Shown: positions 51,880-60,605, numbered from the stretch's first letter. The stretch: 64,000 bases of DNA from Terriglobia bacterium (GCA_020072815.1 JAIQGE010000001.1:372001-436000); one strand, 5' to 3'. The notes: generated from the letters alone by a model not told the origin. A program made the numbers and translations.

Positions 51880-52725
51880 ATGTGTGCCCTTCGTATCTCG
51901 GCCATCAGCTTCCTGAACACCGCTCCGCTGATGTGGGACTTTGAACATGGCGAGTCCGCGGCGCAGCTCAGCGAGCACTTTGAGCTCAGCTACACCGTGC
52001 CTTCGCGTTGCGCGGAAGAACTGCATGCCGGCATGGCCGATATCGGCATCATTCCTGCAGCGGCCTACGCCACCATCCCCGGGCTGGCGGTGATTCCGGA
52101 CGTGGCCATCGCGTCCAAGAACGCCGTACGGTCCATCCTGTTGATCAGCAAAGTGCCGGTGGAGAAGATCCGCAGCGTGGCCACGGACGATTCTTCCCGC
52201 ACCTCCGCCGCATTGGTGGAAATTTATCTGAAGAAATTCGTAGGCACTGATCCCGGGTTCCGCCGGCAAAAACCTGTACTGGAAGAAATGCTGAAGTGGC
52301 ATGACGCGGCGTTGATCATCGGCGACCCCGCGCTCCAGGCCAACACCGAGGGATATTACGTCTACGATCTGGCGCAACAATGGCGCACCTGGACGGGACA
52401 TCCGTTTGTGTTCGCTTTCTGGGCGGTGCGCAAGGCGTCGCTGGCCGGAGTTGCGCCGGACTTGAACATTGCGCGTGTCTTCCAGCAGTCGCGCGACCAC
52501 GGCCTGCAACATATCCCGGAGATTGCGGCCGAGTGGGCGCCCAGGCTGGAGTTGCCGGAGACGCTGATCAGCGACTACCTGAAGGAGAACATTGACTACT
52601 CGCTGGATGATGAAAACCTGAAGGGCCTGCGGCTGTTCTATCGCTACGCCGCGGAGTATGAAGCCCTGCCGCCCGCGCCGGAGCTGCATTTTCTTGAGCA
52701 GCCCCGATTGGCCGCAAAACTCTAA
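51880..52725 (+). CDS. mqnA: Chorismate dehydratase MqnA
   Basis: First step of the futalosine route to menaquinone: chorismate to 3-[(1-carboxyvinyl)oxy]benzoate. 281 aa with periplasmic-binding-like fold. Motifs: RISAISFLNTAPLMWDFEHG, YTVPSRCAEELHAGMADIGI, IPAAAYATIPGLAVIPDVAI, VRSILLISKVPVEKIRSVAT, DDSSRTSAALVEIYLKKF, ALIIGDPALQA, WTGHPFVFAFWAVRK. ATG 51880. It overlaps by 4 nt at the 3' end with the convergent lipoprotein gene. mqnC and mqnD lie 1-7 kb downstream on the same strand. Confidence 0.95.
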   Translation: MCALRISAISFLNTAPLMWDFEHGESAAQLSEHFELSYTVPSRCAEELHAGMADIGIIPAAAYATIPGLAVIPDVAIASKNAVRSILLISKVPVEKIRSVATDDSSRTSAALVEIYLKKFVGTDPGFRRQKPVLEEMLKWHDAALIIGDPALQANTEGYYVYDLAQQWRTWTGHPFVFAFWAVRKASLAGVAPDLNIARVFQQSRDHGLQHIPEIAAEWAPRLELPETLISDYLKENIDYSLDDENLKGLRLFYRYAAEYEALPPAPELHFLEQPRLAAKL

Positions 52726-53471
52726 GGATTGCCCGGCTCTTTGGACGCAGGCATTGAAGCCGGCGCATCGACCCGGCTCAAGGCCAAGCCGGCGTTGAAC
52801 GCCCCGGGATCGTCTGCCGTATGCACCACCAGTTGCTGGATTTCAGCTGTGGATCCCGTCAGCACCCAGGCAATCTGATTGTCGTCTCGCGCCTTGAGGT
52901 GGCTGGCCTGAATGAGCTTCTTCTGGATCGCCTTCTTGACCCATTCGTCGTCCAGGTAGGCGAGTGACAGGCTCTTGTCATGCAGTTCAACCTTGAAGAT
53001 CCAATGCGCCGGCCGCAGCTTGATTTGGATCTCCTGCACGGTTGCTTTCCCCGGAGTAGGACCGATCATCTCCAGATAGACGCCGAGGGAAACCCTCTGA
53101 AGCGTGGGTGCGAACCGGGAGCCTTTTTTTGCGGTGTCCATTTGAAAAAGGAACTGCTCCGGCGACCCTTCCAGTTCTTTAGGCTGAACATCAAGGTATT
53201 TCTCTCCTCCAAGGCTGACCAGGTGGGCCTGAAAGATGGACTGTTTCAGCGCAGAATTCTTTTTCTCGGTCATGATGATCTGGTAGGCATTGTTCTCAGC
53301 CCGGTCAAAGCGCAGCCCTTCGTCCGGTTCAGAGCCGGCCCAGCGGCCTAGCAAACCGGGCTCGAAGATCACGTTGCTGTCTGTATACAGGGGATTCAGG
53401 GAGTCCACGGGGACGCAGCCTGAGATCAGGACCGTGAGTGAGAGAGACATCAAGGCAGCGATTTTTCTCAA
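52722..53471 (-). CDS. Lipoprotein of unknown function
   Basis: 249 aa with signal peptide and lipobox (LSLTVLISGC, Cys19), so probably anchored in a membrane. Mature part: PVDSLNPLYTDSNVIFEPGL, LGRWAGSEPDEGLRFDRAEN and strand-rich stretches (QIIMTEKKNSALKQSIFQAH; LVSLGGEKYLDVQPKELEGS). PLYTD and the early EPGLLGRW motif recur in many acidobacterial and related lipoproteins, but no named function is known to me. The C terminus is Pro/Ala/Ser-rich. Stop codon overlaps that of mqnA. Confidence 0.75.
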   Translation of the reverse strand: MRKIAALMSLSLTVLISGCVPVDSLNPLYTDSNVIFEPGLLGRWAGSEPDEGLRFDRAENNAYQIIMTEKKNSALKQSIFQAHLVSLGGEKYLDVQPKELEGSPEQFLFQMDTAKKGSRFAPTLQRVSLGVYLEMIGPTPGKATVQEIQIKLRPAHWIFKVELHDKSLSLAYLDDEWVKKAIQKKLIQASHLKARDDNQIAWVLTGSTAEIQQLVVHTADDPGAFNAGLALSRVDAPASMPASKEPGNP

Positions 53472-53533
53472 GGCTTGCTCCTTACAGTCCTTTGTGAGAG
53501 CGATTCTAGTACATCCAACATGTTAGCGGCGCC

Positions 53534-53563
53534 TGAATGCTGATTGCTGACTGCTGACTGCTG
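53534..53563. repeat. Heptad-periodic repeat
   Basis: TGAATGC, TGATTGC, TGACTGC, TGACTGC, TG in 7-nt steps, 20 nt before mqnC. Belongs to the same class as the arrays at 813 and 22836. Confidence 0.5.
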
Positions 53564-53584
53564 TTCTAAAATGGTTACTTACCC

Positions 53585-54631
53585 ATGTCTTTAACCAAAC
53601 AACAAGCTCTGGACTACTTCCGCTCGGACGACCTGATCGGCCTGGGCATGGAAGCCGACGCGCTCCGCCGCAAGCTGCACCCGGAAGGCGTGGTCACCTA
53701 CATCATTGACCGCAACATTAATTACACCAACTTCTGCACCGAGTACTGCACCTTCTGCGCCTTCTACGCACCGGTGAAAGGCCCCGGCCGCAGCAAGGGC
53801 TACGTGCTGGATTTTGAGACCATCTACCAGAAGATCCGCGAGACGGTGGAAGTGGGCGGCACGGGCGTGCTCATGCAGGGCGGCCTGCACCCGGACCTGA
53901 AGATCGAGTGGTACGAAGAAATGCTGCGCGGCATCAAGCAGCGCTTTCCCAAAGTCCACCTGCATTGTTTTTCCGCGAGCGAGATCATTCACTTTGCCGA
54001 AGTCAGCGGCCTGACCATTGAAGACACCATCAAGCGGCTGCGCGACGCGGGCCTGGACTCCATTCCCGGCGGCGGCGCGGAAATTCTGGACGACGAAGTT
54101 CGCTACAAGATCGCCCGCCTCAAGTGCCTGACCAACGACTGGCTCAACGTCCATCGGACGGCCCACAAGCTGGGCATGCGCACTACGGCGACCATGATGT
54201 TCGGCGTGGGTGAGACGCTGGAGCAGCGCATCAACCACTTCCAGCACGTCTACGATCTGCAGGAAGAGACCGGCGGGTTCACCGCGTTTATCCCGTGGAG
54301 CTTCCAGCCGGGCAACACCGCGCTGGGCGGCCGCCACTGGGACGAAGCCACCGCGGTGGAATACCTGAAGACGCTGGCTGTCGCGCGGCTGTATCTGTCG
54401 AACTTCAAGAACGTGCAGTCCAGTTGGGTCACACAAGGACTCAAAGTCTGCCAGACCGGCCTGCGCTTCGGCGGCAATGACGTGGGGTCGGTGATGCTGG
54501 AGGAAAACGTGGTCCGCTCGGCCGGCGTGGCCAACTGCACCACGGAAGAAGAGTTGCGCTACATGATCCGCGACGCCGGGTTTGTGCCCAAACAGAGGGA
54601 CACGTTGTATAGGCAGTATTTTCTGAATTAG
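53585..54631 (+). CDS. mqnC: Cyclic dehypoxanthinyl futalosine synthase MqnC
   Basis: Radical-SAM enzyme that cyclises dehypoxanthine futalosine in the futalosine menaquinone pathway. 348 aa; the cluster Cys triad is in NFCTEYCTFCAFY (CX3CX2C). NINYTNFCTEYCTFCAFYAP, TGVLMQGGLHPDLKIEWYEE, HCFSASEIIHFAEVSGLTIE, LRDAGLDSIPGGGAEILDDE, TTATMMFGVGETLEQRINHF and FIPWSFQPGNTALGG are typical. An additional internal NDVGSVMLEENVVRSAGV lies near the end. Start ATG 53585, after a heptad repeat. Partner MqnB/MqnE are not in the window. Confidence 0.95.
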   Translation: MSLTKQQALDYFRSDDLIGLGMEADALRRKLHPEGVVTYIIDRNINYTNFCTEYCTFCAFYAPVKGPGRSKGYVLDFETIYQKIRETVEVGGTGVLMQGGLHPDLKIEWYEEMLRGIKQRFPKVHLHCFSASEIIHFAEVSGLTIEDTIKRLRDAGLDSIPGGGAEILDDEVRYKIARLKCLTNDWLNVHRTAHKLGMRTTATMMFGVGETLEQRINHFQHVYDLQEETGGFTAFIPWSFQPGNTALGGRHWDEATAVEYLKTLAVARLYLSNFKNVQSSWVTQGLKVCQTGLRFGGNDVGSVMLEENVVRSAGVANCTTEEELRYMIRDAGFVPKQRDTLYRQYFLN

Positions 54632-54706
54632 GCTGCTTTTATTGCAAGGATGCACTGCGCGTGCGTGCAACTTTCCCATGCGAGCTTTTTGAGATTTTTG
54701 CCACGA

Positions 54707-55690
54707 ATGTACGAAATTGACAAAATCACTATCGTGCCCCTCCGCTCGACGGAAAGCTCCCTACTCGCCCCCGGAGAGACTATCGAACTTGGTTTCGGAG
54801 TGTCCGTAGAGGATTGTCAAAAACTTCTGGCTTCCGCTGATCGATACATTTGGAGTCATAAAGGAGATCCGGATGATGAAAAAGAAATCGGCAGTTGGGG
54901 AAGTTGTTTGGTTCATCGCTATACGGCACCATCGGGCACTGGTGAGCCGGAAGAATACTCGATCAAGCTCCTGCCATATGTACTCGGGCACTTGCGGTTA
55001 CTGAACCCACATCGGGACTCCATTGATGATTGGATACAGCTTGAAAAGACATCGTCTGGCCAATACTCAGGTTTTCGCTGTTCCAAAGCCCCCGGCCGTC
55101 CCAATCGCTTCCTGTGTGATTGTGAAAATCTGTGCTGGGGGATTGATCGCAAGCAGATCGACGAATTGAAAACTCTGATGCCGTGGATAGTCAAATTCAA
55201 AGACAATTGGGAACATTACTACCCGCTTTGGCTAGCGCTCTTCTTCGGCGAACAGTCATATATCGGCGGCCAGAATTTCAGAATCATTTTCCTCTTCAAA
55301 GTCATGGCGCTTGAGGCACTTTTCTCCACCGAAAGCAGTTACGGTTTGGCGGCTTTAAAGCGCAGGATACCAAAGCTCCTCGGAAACGGCCTTGACCTTC
55401 ACGAGGACTATCAGGTCGATTTTTGGCCTCTCCCAAAGTTGGAGCTAACGACCGATCTCATCAGAGACATTTGCCGTTTGCGAAACAAGGTCGCTCACTC
55501 TGATCGGATACCTGATGATTGGCAGAAAAATATCATCCGGAAAGGTTTGAACGGGGAAGAAATAAGTTATGCCGGAGAGCTACTTGAAGCCGCCGGATCT
55601 ATCTTGAGGCTTTCGTGGCTGAAGATTTTGAGATCGGGGTTGCAAGACATCTTTTCAGACAAAGCGAAGATGCAGGCTTACTTACAATGA
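54707..55690 (+). CDS. HEPN-like domain protein (possible ApeA-type nuclease)
   Basis: Not a named family. 327 aa from ATG 54707 (MYEIDKITIVPLRSTESSLL); an ATG at 54650 would add 19 residues. The N-terminal about 200 residues form an unassigned domain with FGVSVEDCQKLLASADRYIW and several Trp/Tyr-rich stretches. The C-terminal about 125 residues look helical, with FLFKVMALEALFSTESSYGL, LAALKRRIPKLLG and then DICRLRNKVAHSDRIPDDW. The RNKVAH hexapeptide fits the HEPN Rx4H ribonuclease motif. Such proteins, including the ApeA-like family, often act in antiviral abortive infection or toxin systems. The DNA is visibly less GC-rich than its neighbours, suggesting transfer. A DUF2971 gene follows 43 nt downstream. 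Confidence 0.62.
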   Translation: MYEIDKITIVPLRSTESSLLAPGETIELGFGVSVEDCQKLLASADRYIWSHKGDPDDEKEIGSWGSCLVHRYTAPSGTGEPEEYSIKLLPYVLGHLRLLNPHRDSIDDWIQLEKTSSGQYSGFRCSKAPGRPNRFLCDCENLCWGIDRKQIDELKTLMPWIVKFKDNWEHYYPLWLALFFGEQSYIGGQNFRIIFLFKVMALEALFSTESSYGLAALKRRIPKLLGNGLDLHEDYQVDFWPLPKLELTTDLIRDICRLRNKVAHSDRIPDDWQKNIIRKGLNGEEISYAGELLEAAGSILRLSWLKILRSGLQDIFSDKAKMQAYLQ

Positions 55691-55733
55691 AATAGGGCGG
55701 TGCGATTGTAATGTTTTCTCCTCGATTGAGCCG

Positions 55734-56360
55734 ATGATCCGCGTTTACCATTTCCTTTCCGCTGAGCATGCCGTGGACAACATCCGGCGGCGCAGGATCA
55801 AAATCGCAACCTTCGACACGCTGAACGACCCGTTTGAGCTGTGGGCGGTAGCTCAGCCGGACAAGAACGTGCGAGCGGGCCTTCGAAAGTGGAAGAAGAC
55901 AATGTCGCGAAGGTATGGGGTGCTCTGCTTTTGCCGGTCGTGGCATAGCACACTGCTTTGGAGTCATTACGCCGACAAGCATCGTGGTATGGCGTTAGGA
56001 TTCGACGTTCGAGACGATCTGATAAGGCAAATGGACTACGTAAAGCATCGCCCCATGTTCACAAAAGTCAGCGACGCAATGGCGGAAAAGTTGCTGTTCA
56101 CCAAATTCGCGGACTGGCAATATGAGCAAGAATGGCGCATTTGCACCCGCCTGGAAGACCGCGATCCCGAGACGCGGCTATTTTTTGCCGATTTCAATAA
56201 GGACCTCGTATTGCGCGAGGTCATCGCCGGCCCGTTGTGCGAAACCTCGAAAGTAACGATAGAACGTGCGCTTCGGAAACATGATCGCGTTTCCGTCGTT
56301 AAAGGACGTTTGGCCTTCAAGAGTTTTAGGGTCATTAAGAACAACAGAGGGTTTAGATAA
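55734..56360 (+). CDS. DUF2971 protein
   Basis: 208 aa, soluble. Matches DUF2971 in its opening VYHFLSAEHAVDNIRRRRIK, the IATFDTLNDPFELWAVAQPD region, CFCRSWHSTLLWSHYADKHR, GMALGFDVRDDLIRQMDYVK and FTKFADWQYEQEWRICTRLE motifs. DUF2971 proteins are widespread, often in variable regions and near defence genes, but the activity is unknown; several acidic/His residues in the core may form an active site. The gene sits 43 nt after the HEPN-like gene, so they probably form one unit. Confidence 0.8.
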   Translation: MIRVYHFLSAEHAVDNIRRRRIKIATFDTLNDPFELWAVAQPDKNVRAGLRKWKKTMSRRYGVLCFCRSWHSTLLWSHYADKHRGMALGFDVRDDLIRQMDYVKHRPMFTKVSDAMAEKLLFTKFADWQYEQEWRICTRLEDRDPETRLFFADFNKDLVLREVIAGPLCETSKVTIERALRKHDRVSVVKGRLAFKSFRVIKNNRGFR

Positions 56361-57134
56361 CCCGGTCGGCCTTCGCTACGACTAAGCCGCGCCCGCTGCG
56401 CTCCTGTACCGCCAGTCACACAAATAGGCCATCACAAAACCAAGCACAGCCGGGGGCGGCGTTGCCACACGAGCTTCAGAAGGAAATGGTGCATTGGCCC
56501 ATTTCGCGGTTGATTCATAAGCGAATAAAAGGTAAAATAAACAGCTGCTAGCGACTAGCCTCTGGCAGCTAGCCAAACGCCGGGGACTTGCGACGGAGCG
56601 GTGGGCGATTCGATGAAAACGGAATGGATTTTGACTATGTTTGGACCCGATTTGACGCAGTTTGAACCCGAGTTTGAGGCTGATTTACCCGGATGACCCA
56701 AGCTAAACCCTTTGGAATCATAGTCGAGGCCATAGGGGGGTGGGGTAGGCGAAGAAATTGCCAAAATTGCCAGGATATGTTGGGATACCGTGGATATCGG
56801 TGAGAACTCACCGAGTCTGCATGGGTGTCCTTTGCAGTGCCGGGATGTTTCGACTGCCTCCTCGTCCGCTGGCGCGGATTCGGAGTTCGCTCAACATGAC
56901 AGGAGCGGAGGGCTTGGTAGACGGCGGAAACCCACGCCAAACTGGGATGCGGCTGCTAAGTCTTTTAGATATTGGGATGCAGAGGGAGGGGTAGGGTCAT
57001 TGCCAAAATTGCCAGGATTGCCAAGATTGATGATTCGTCGCCTTCGACTGCAAAGCCGGAACGACGAGTCATGGTTCAGGTGGAAAGATGATTTACAATG
57101 TGCGCTTGAGTTTTGCGGTTAACGGAGTTTCTGT
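56361..57134. other. 774-nt non-coding, repeat-rich gap
   Basis: No credible gene. It holds a 19-nt heptad unit at 56548-56566 (copy of the four-helix cassette repeat), and two copies of a GGGGTAGG + ATTGCCAAAATTGCCAGGAT segment (about 56742-56776 and 56990-57018, roughly 245 nt apart), the second continuing ATTGCCAAG. Short ORFs here (60-110 aa) look spurious. The gap follows the lower-GC HEPN/DUF2971 pair, so it may be the scar or edge of an insertion. Confidence 0.6.
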
Positions 57135-58766
57135 CTGAGTCCCTTACTTGCCAATCTTTTCCTCTTCTTCGCCTTTGCCGGGCAGAGGGGATTTGTCCAT
57201 TATCTCAAGTCGCAATTCCTGGATAAGACCTTCAAAGGGCTGTACACGCCCAATGCGTTTGATCTCTCGTTGCTGATCCCCTATTTCGTGGTGATGACCA
57301 TCCTGGCGGGTTACGGCCTGCACCGCTACGCGCTGGTCTACATGTACTACAAGAACCGCAAGAACCGCACCACGGACCCGCCACAGCGTTTCGCGGAGCT
57401 TCCCCGCATCACCATTCAACTGCCCATCTACAACGAACAGTTCGTGGTGGACCGGCTGGTGGAGTCCATCTGCAAGCTGGAATATCCCAAGGACAAGCTG
57501 GACATACAGCTCCTGGACGATTCCACCGACGAAACCACGGACGTGGCGCGCGCGGTGGTGGAGCGCTACGCGGCGCTGGGGCATCCGATTACGTTTATCC
57601 ATCGCGACAACCGCGAAGGCTACAAGGCCGGGGCGCTGCAGCACGGGATGCAGACTTCCAAGGGCGAGTTCATCGCCATCTTTGACGCCGACTTTGTTCC
57701 GCCCGAGGACTGGCTGCTGCGCGTGGTCCACCATTTTGCCGAACCGCAAGTCGGCATGGTGCAGACCCGCTGGACCCACTTGAACCGCAATTATTCTTTC
57801 CTGACGGAAGTGGAAGCCATCCTGCTCGACGGACATTTCATTCTGGAGCACGGCGGGCGCTCGCGCAGCAAAGTGTTTTTCAATTTCAACGGGACGGCCG
57901 GCATGTGGCGCCGCCAGGCCATTGAAGACGCCGGCGGCTGGCAGCATGACACGCTCACCGAAGACACGGACTTGTCTTACCGCTCGCAGCTCGCGGGCTG
58001 GAAGTTTAAATACGTGCAGGACATTGAATGTCCGGCGGAACTGCCCATTGAAATGACGGCATTCAAGGTGCAGCAGGCTCGCTGGGCCAAAGGACTGATC
58101 CAGACCGGCAAGAAAGTCTTGCCGCGGGTCTTCCGCAGCAAAGCGCCGTGGCGCGTGAAGGTGGAAGCGTTCTACCACCTCACGGCGAACCTGAGCTATC
58201 CGCTGATGATCGTGCTTTCCACGCTGCTCTTGCCGGCGATGATCATCCGCTCGTTTGGCGGCTGGTTCCAGATGCTGCTGATTGATCTGCCGCTGTTTCT
58301 GGCGTCAACGTTTTCCATCTCCAGTTTCTATCTGGTTTCGCAAAAAGAGCTGTTCCCGCACAAGTGGCCGCGCACGTTTTTGTACTTGCCGTTCCTCATG
58401 TCGCTGGGGATCGGCTTGACGCTGACCAACACGCGCGCCGTGATGGAAGCCTTGTTCGGCATCAAGTCATCATTCAAGCGCACGCCCAAGTACCGCGTGG
58501 AGTCCAAGGCGGACAAAGCCATGGGGCAGAAGTATCGCCGCCGGCTGGGGATTGTTCCCTGGGTGGAACTGCTGGTGGGCTGTTACTTCGCCCTGATGTG
58601 CATTTACGCGTTCACCAGCGAAAACTACTGGACCATTCCTTTCCTGCTGCTCTTTGTTCTGGGCTACTGGTACACCGGACTGATGTCACTCCTGCAGGGA
58701 CGGTTTGAGCGCCTCTCCCGCCCGGCGCCGGAGCCGCACACCAAGCCATTCCCGGTGGGCGTATAG
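57135..58766 (+). CDS. GT2 glycosyltransferase, cellulose-synthase-like
   Basis: Processive-type family 2 glycosyltransferase in the inner membrane. The catalytic domain (about 95-320 of a 543-aa product) has ITIQLPIYNEQFVVDRLVES, DIQLLDDSTDETTDVARAVV (first Asp), FIAIFDADFVPPEDWLLRVV (DxD), and TLTEDTDLSYRSQLAGWKFK with VQQARWAKGLIQTGKK (the Q..RW acceptor motif). TM helices flank it. No ATG/GTG/TTG precedes 57270 in frame, but the frame is open back to 57123; CTG at 57135 after GGAG (57124-57127, 7-nt gap) gives MSPLLANLFLFFAFAGQRGF, a plausible first TM. TTG 57270 is the alternative and would lose about 45 residues. Confidence 0.88.
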   Translation: MSPLLANLFLFFAFAGQRGFVHYLKSQFLDKTFKGLYTPNAFDLSLLIPYFVVMTILAGYGLHRYALVYMYYKNRKNRTTDPPQRFAELPRITIQLPIYNEQFVVDRLVESICKLEYPKDKLDIQLLDDSTDETTDVARAVVERYAALGHPITFIHRDNREGYKAGALQHGMQTSKGEFIAIFDADFVPPEDWLLRVVHHFAEPQVGMVQTRWTHLNRNYSFLTEVEAILLDGHFILEHGGRSRSKVFFNFNGTAGMWRRQAIEDAGGWQHDTLTEDTDLSYRSQLAGWKFKYVQDIECPAELPIEMTAFKVQQARWAKGLIQTGKKVLPRVFRSKAPWRVKVEAFYHLTANLSYPLMIVLSTLLLPAMIIRSFGGWFQMLLIDLPLFLASTFSISSFYLVSQKELFPHKWPRTFLYLPFLMSLGIGLTLTNTRAVMEALFGIKSSFKRTPKYRVESKADKAMGQKYRRRLGIVPWVELLVGCYFALMCIYAFTSENYWTIPFLLLFVLGYWYTGLMSLLQGRFERLSRPAPEPHTKPFPVGV

Positions 58767-58820
58767 GGATTTTCCCGGTGTTCCCACGGCACGCTAGTCT
58801 GATATGCTGGCTGGGTGCTG

Positions 58821-58985
58821 ATGAAGGTGTTGTTCGCGTTGCTGGTGGTGTCTGTGGCGGCGATCATGGTGACCGTGGTCGCCATGTGGTTGCGCCTGCG
58901 CTGGCACCTGCGCCGCTCGAACAAGGGCCTGCAGCACGCGCTGGGGGAAATCCAGCCGGAACACGAATCACTCGAACCAAAGTAA
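58821..58985 (+). CDS. Small single-TM protein
   Basis: Not in any named family. 54 aa: one N-terminal membrane helix (VLFALLVVSVAAIMVTVVAM, about residues 3-22), a positively charged stretch after it (WLRLRWHLRRSNK), and an acidic C terminus ending LGEIQPEHESLEPK. The arrangement (TM then Arg-rich segment) fits a small inner-membrane protein with a cytoplasmic C-terminal tail. ATG 58821; the Shine-Dalgarno is weak. It lies between the glycosyltransferase and mqnD. It overlaps no other gene on this strand. Confidence 0.55.
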   Translation: MKVLFALLVVSVAAIMVTVVAMWLRLRWHLRRSNKGLQHALGEIQPEHESLEPK

Positions 58986-59083
58986 GCGCGAGCCAAGACC
59001 GCGGCCCGTGCCGATTTATAGAACGATTTTTTCGCGGCGATCTGCGGCCGCAGGACCCGAGAAAGTTCTTAGGATTTTAGAGT

Positions 59084-59938
59084 ATGTCATCATTTTCCAT
59101 CGCTCCCCAAATTCGCGAAATCAGCATTGCTCACAGCCCTGATTCCGATGACGCCTTCATGTTTTACGGGCTGGCCACCAACAAAGTCCGCGTGCCGGGT
59201 TTGAAGTTCACCCACACGCTGACCGACATTGAGACGCTGAACCGCAAAGCCATGGAAGGCTTTTATGACGTCAGCGCCATCTCCTTCCACGCGTACCCTT
59301 ACGTGCAAGACAAGTACGCGCTCATGTCCTGCGGCGGCAGCGTGGGTGAGCAGTACGGCCCCATGGTGGTGTCACCGCGCGGCATGAGCCTGGACGAATT
59401 GAAGCGGACCAAAGTGGCCGTGCCCGGCACCATGACCACGGCGTATCTGGCGCTTAAGCTGTTTGCTCCGAACATTGAAACCGTGGCCGTGCCGTTCGAC
59501 CAGATCATCCCGGAAGTGCTGGCCGGCAACTATGCAGCGGGACTCATCATCCACGAAGGCCAGCTGACCTATGAGACCTCCGGGCTGACCCGCATTCTGG
59601 ATTTAGGAAAATGGTGGCACGAACTCACCGGGTTGCCGTTGCCGCTGGGCGGCAATGCCATTCGTCGCGAACTGGGGCCTGAACTCATCGCCACCGTTTC
59701 TCACGCGCTAAGGGACAGCATCCAATATGCGCTCGACCATCGTGAAGAAGCTCTGGCCTACGCCATGCAGTTTGCCCGCGATCTCGACCCCCAGAAGGCC
59801 GACCAGTTTGTTGGCATGTATGTGAACGAGCGCACGCTGGACTACGGCCCGGACGGCCGCGAAGCAGTGGTCCGGCTGCTGGATATGGGACATCGCGCCG
59901 GGATTATTCCCATGGAGCCGAACGTGGAGTTTGTCTAA
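59084..59938 (+). CDS. mqnD: 1,4-dihydroxy-6-naphthoate synthase MqnD
   Basis: Later step of the futalosine menaquinone pathway: converts cyclic dehypoxanthinyl futalosine to 1,4-dihydroxy-6-naphthoate. 284 aa, a two-lobed binding-protein fold. Motifs: ISIAHSPDSDDAFMFYGLAT, DIETLNRKAMEGFYDVSAIS, SCGGSVGEQYGPMVVSPRGM, VAVPGTMTTAYLALKLFAPN, AGLIIHEGQLTYETSGLTRI (His-Glu pocket) and LPLPLGGNAIRRELGPELIA. With mqnA and mqnC in the same 8 kb, three of the dedicated steps lie together on the plus strand. Confidence 0.94.
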   Translation: MSSFSIAPQIREISIAHSPDSDDAFMFYGLATNKVRVPGLKFTHTLTDIETLNRKAMEGFYDVSAISFHAYPYVQDKYALMSCGGSVGEQYGPMVVSPRGMSLDELKRTKVAVPGTMTTAYLALKLFAPNIETVAVPFDQIIPEVLAGNYAAGLIIHEGQLTYETSGLTRILDLGKWWHELTGLPLPLGGNAIRRELGPELIATVSHALRDSIQYALDHREEALAYAMQFARDLDPQKADQFVGMYVNERTLDYGPDGREAVVRLLDMGHRAGIIPMEPNVEFV

Positions 59939-59988
59939 ATGGCAGAGACGCAGGCCATCCTGCGTCTCCATGTCATCCGATCTTTGTT

Positions 59989-60366
59989 CTAGCGACCGCG
60001 GAACCCGCCACCGCCGCCGCGGCCACCCTGGCGATTGCCGCCACCGCCGCCGCGACCACCGCCAAATCCTCCGCCTCCGCCGCGGTTGAACCCGCCACCA
60101 CCGCCTCCGCCGCCGCGGCTCACTTTGGGCCGGGCTTCATTGACGTTGATTGCGCGCGAGCCGAGTTGCGCGCCGTTCATCCCGTTGATCGCCTTCTCAG
60201 CTTCTTCGTCATTGGCCATCTCCACAAAGCCGAAGCCCCTGGGCTGGCCCGTGTCGCGGTCTTTGAGAATGGTGACGTTATCAACCTGGCCATACGCCGA
60301 AAAAGCCTGGCGAAGCTCATCCTCTGTAACATTGAAATCCAAATTACCTACGTAGATATTCTTCAT
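59989..60366 (-). CDS. Glycine-rich RRM RNA-binding protein
   Basis: 125 aa: one RNA-recognition motif (residues 1-80) followed by a Gly/Arg-rich tail. RNP2 is KNIYVGNLDFNV and RNP1 is RGFGFVEMANDEE, both intact, so it should bind RNA. The tail, about 90-125, is a low-complexity run of Gly with Phe and Arg (RGG-like) as in cold-inducible bacterial RRM proteins. Start ATG 60366, with AAGGA just upstream. The transcribed DNA is strongly biased (GGC/GGT runs). Likely role in RNA chaperoning, possibly in cold. Confidence 0.92.
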   Translation of the reverse strand: MKNIYVGNLDFNVTEDELRQAFSAYGQVDNVTILKDRDTGQPRGFGFVEMANDEEAEKAINGMNGAQLGSRAINVNEARPKVSRGGGGGGGGFNRGGGGGFGGGRGGGGGNRQGGRGGGGGFRGR

Positions 60367-60605
60367 GCGGTCCTTCTTGAGTGGATTAGAGGCGCCGGGA
60401 TTCTGGCGTCAAAAACGGACGAAGAGTGGAAGAGCTTATCTTTCACTGCTCATCTATTTATCGAGTCTATGTCGCTCGCGCGAACCCCATAAGCGTACGC
60501 CTGACCCAGTGAAGTTGCAAACGCCCAAGGGAGAAAATTTGCTGCTTGGACCCGGCCGGGAAGCCACAGTTGGTTTAACAGTTGATCAACAAGCAAAGCG
60601 CCAAC

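Noticed and set aside
56361-57122. Several 60-130-aa ORFs in the repeat-rich gap
   Set aside because: They cross the repeat units, lack start signals and look like random translation products.
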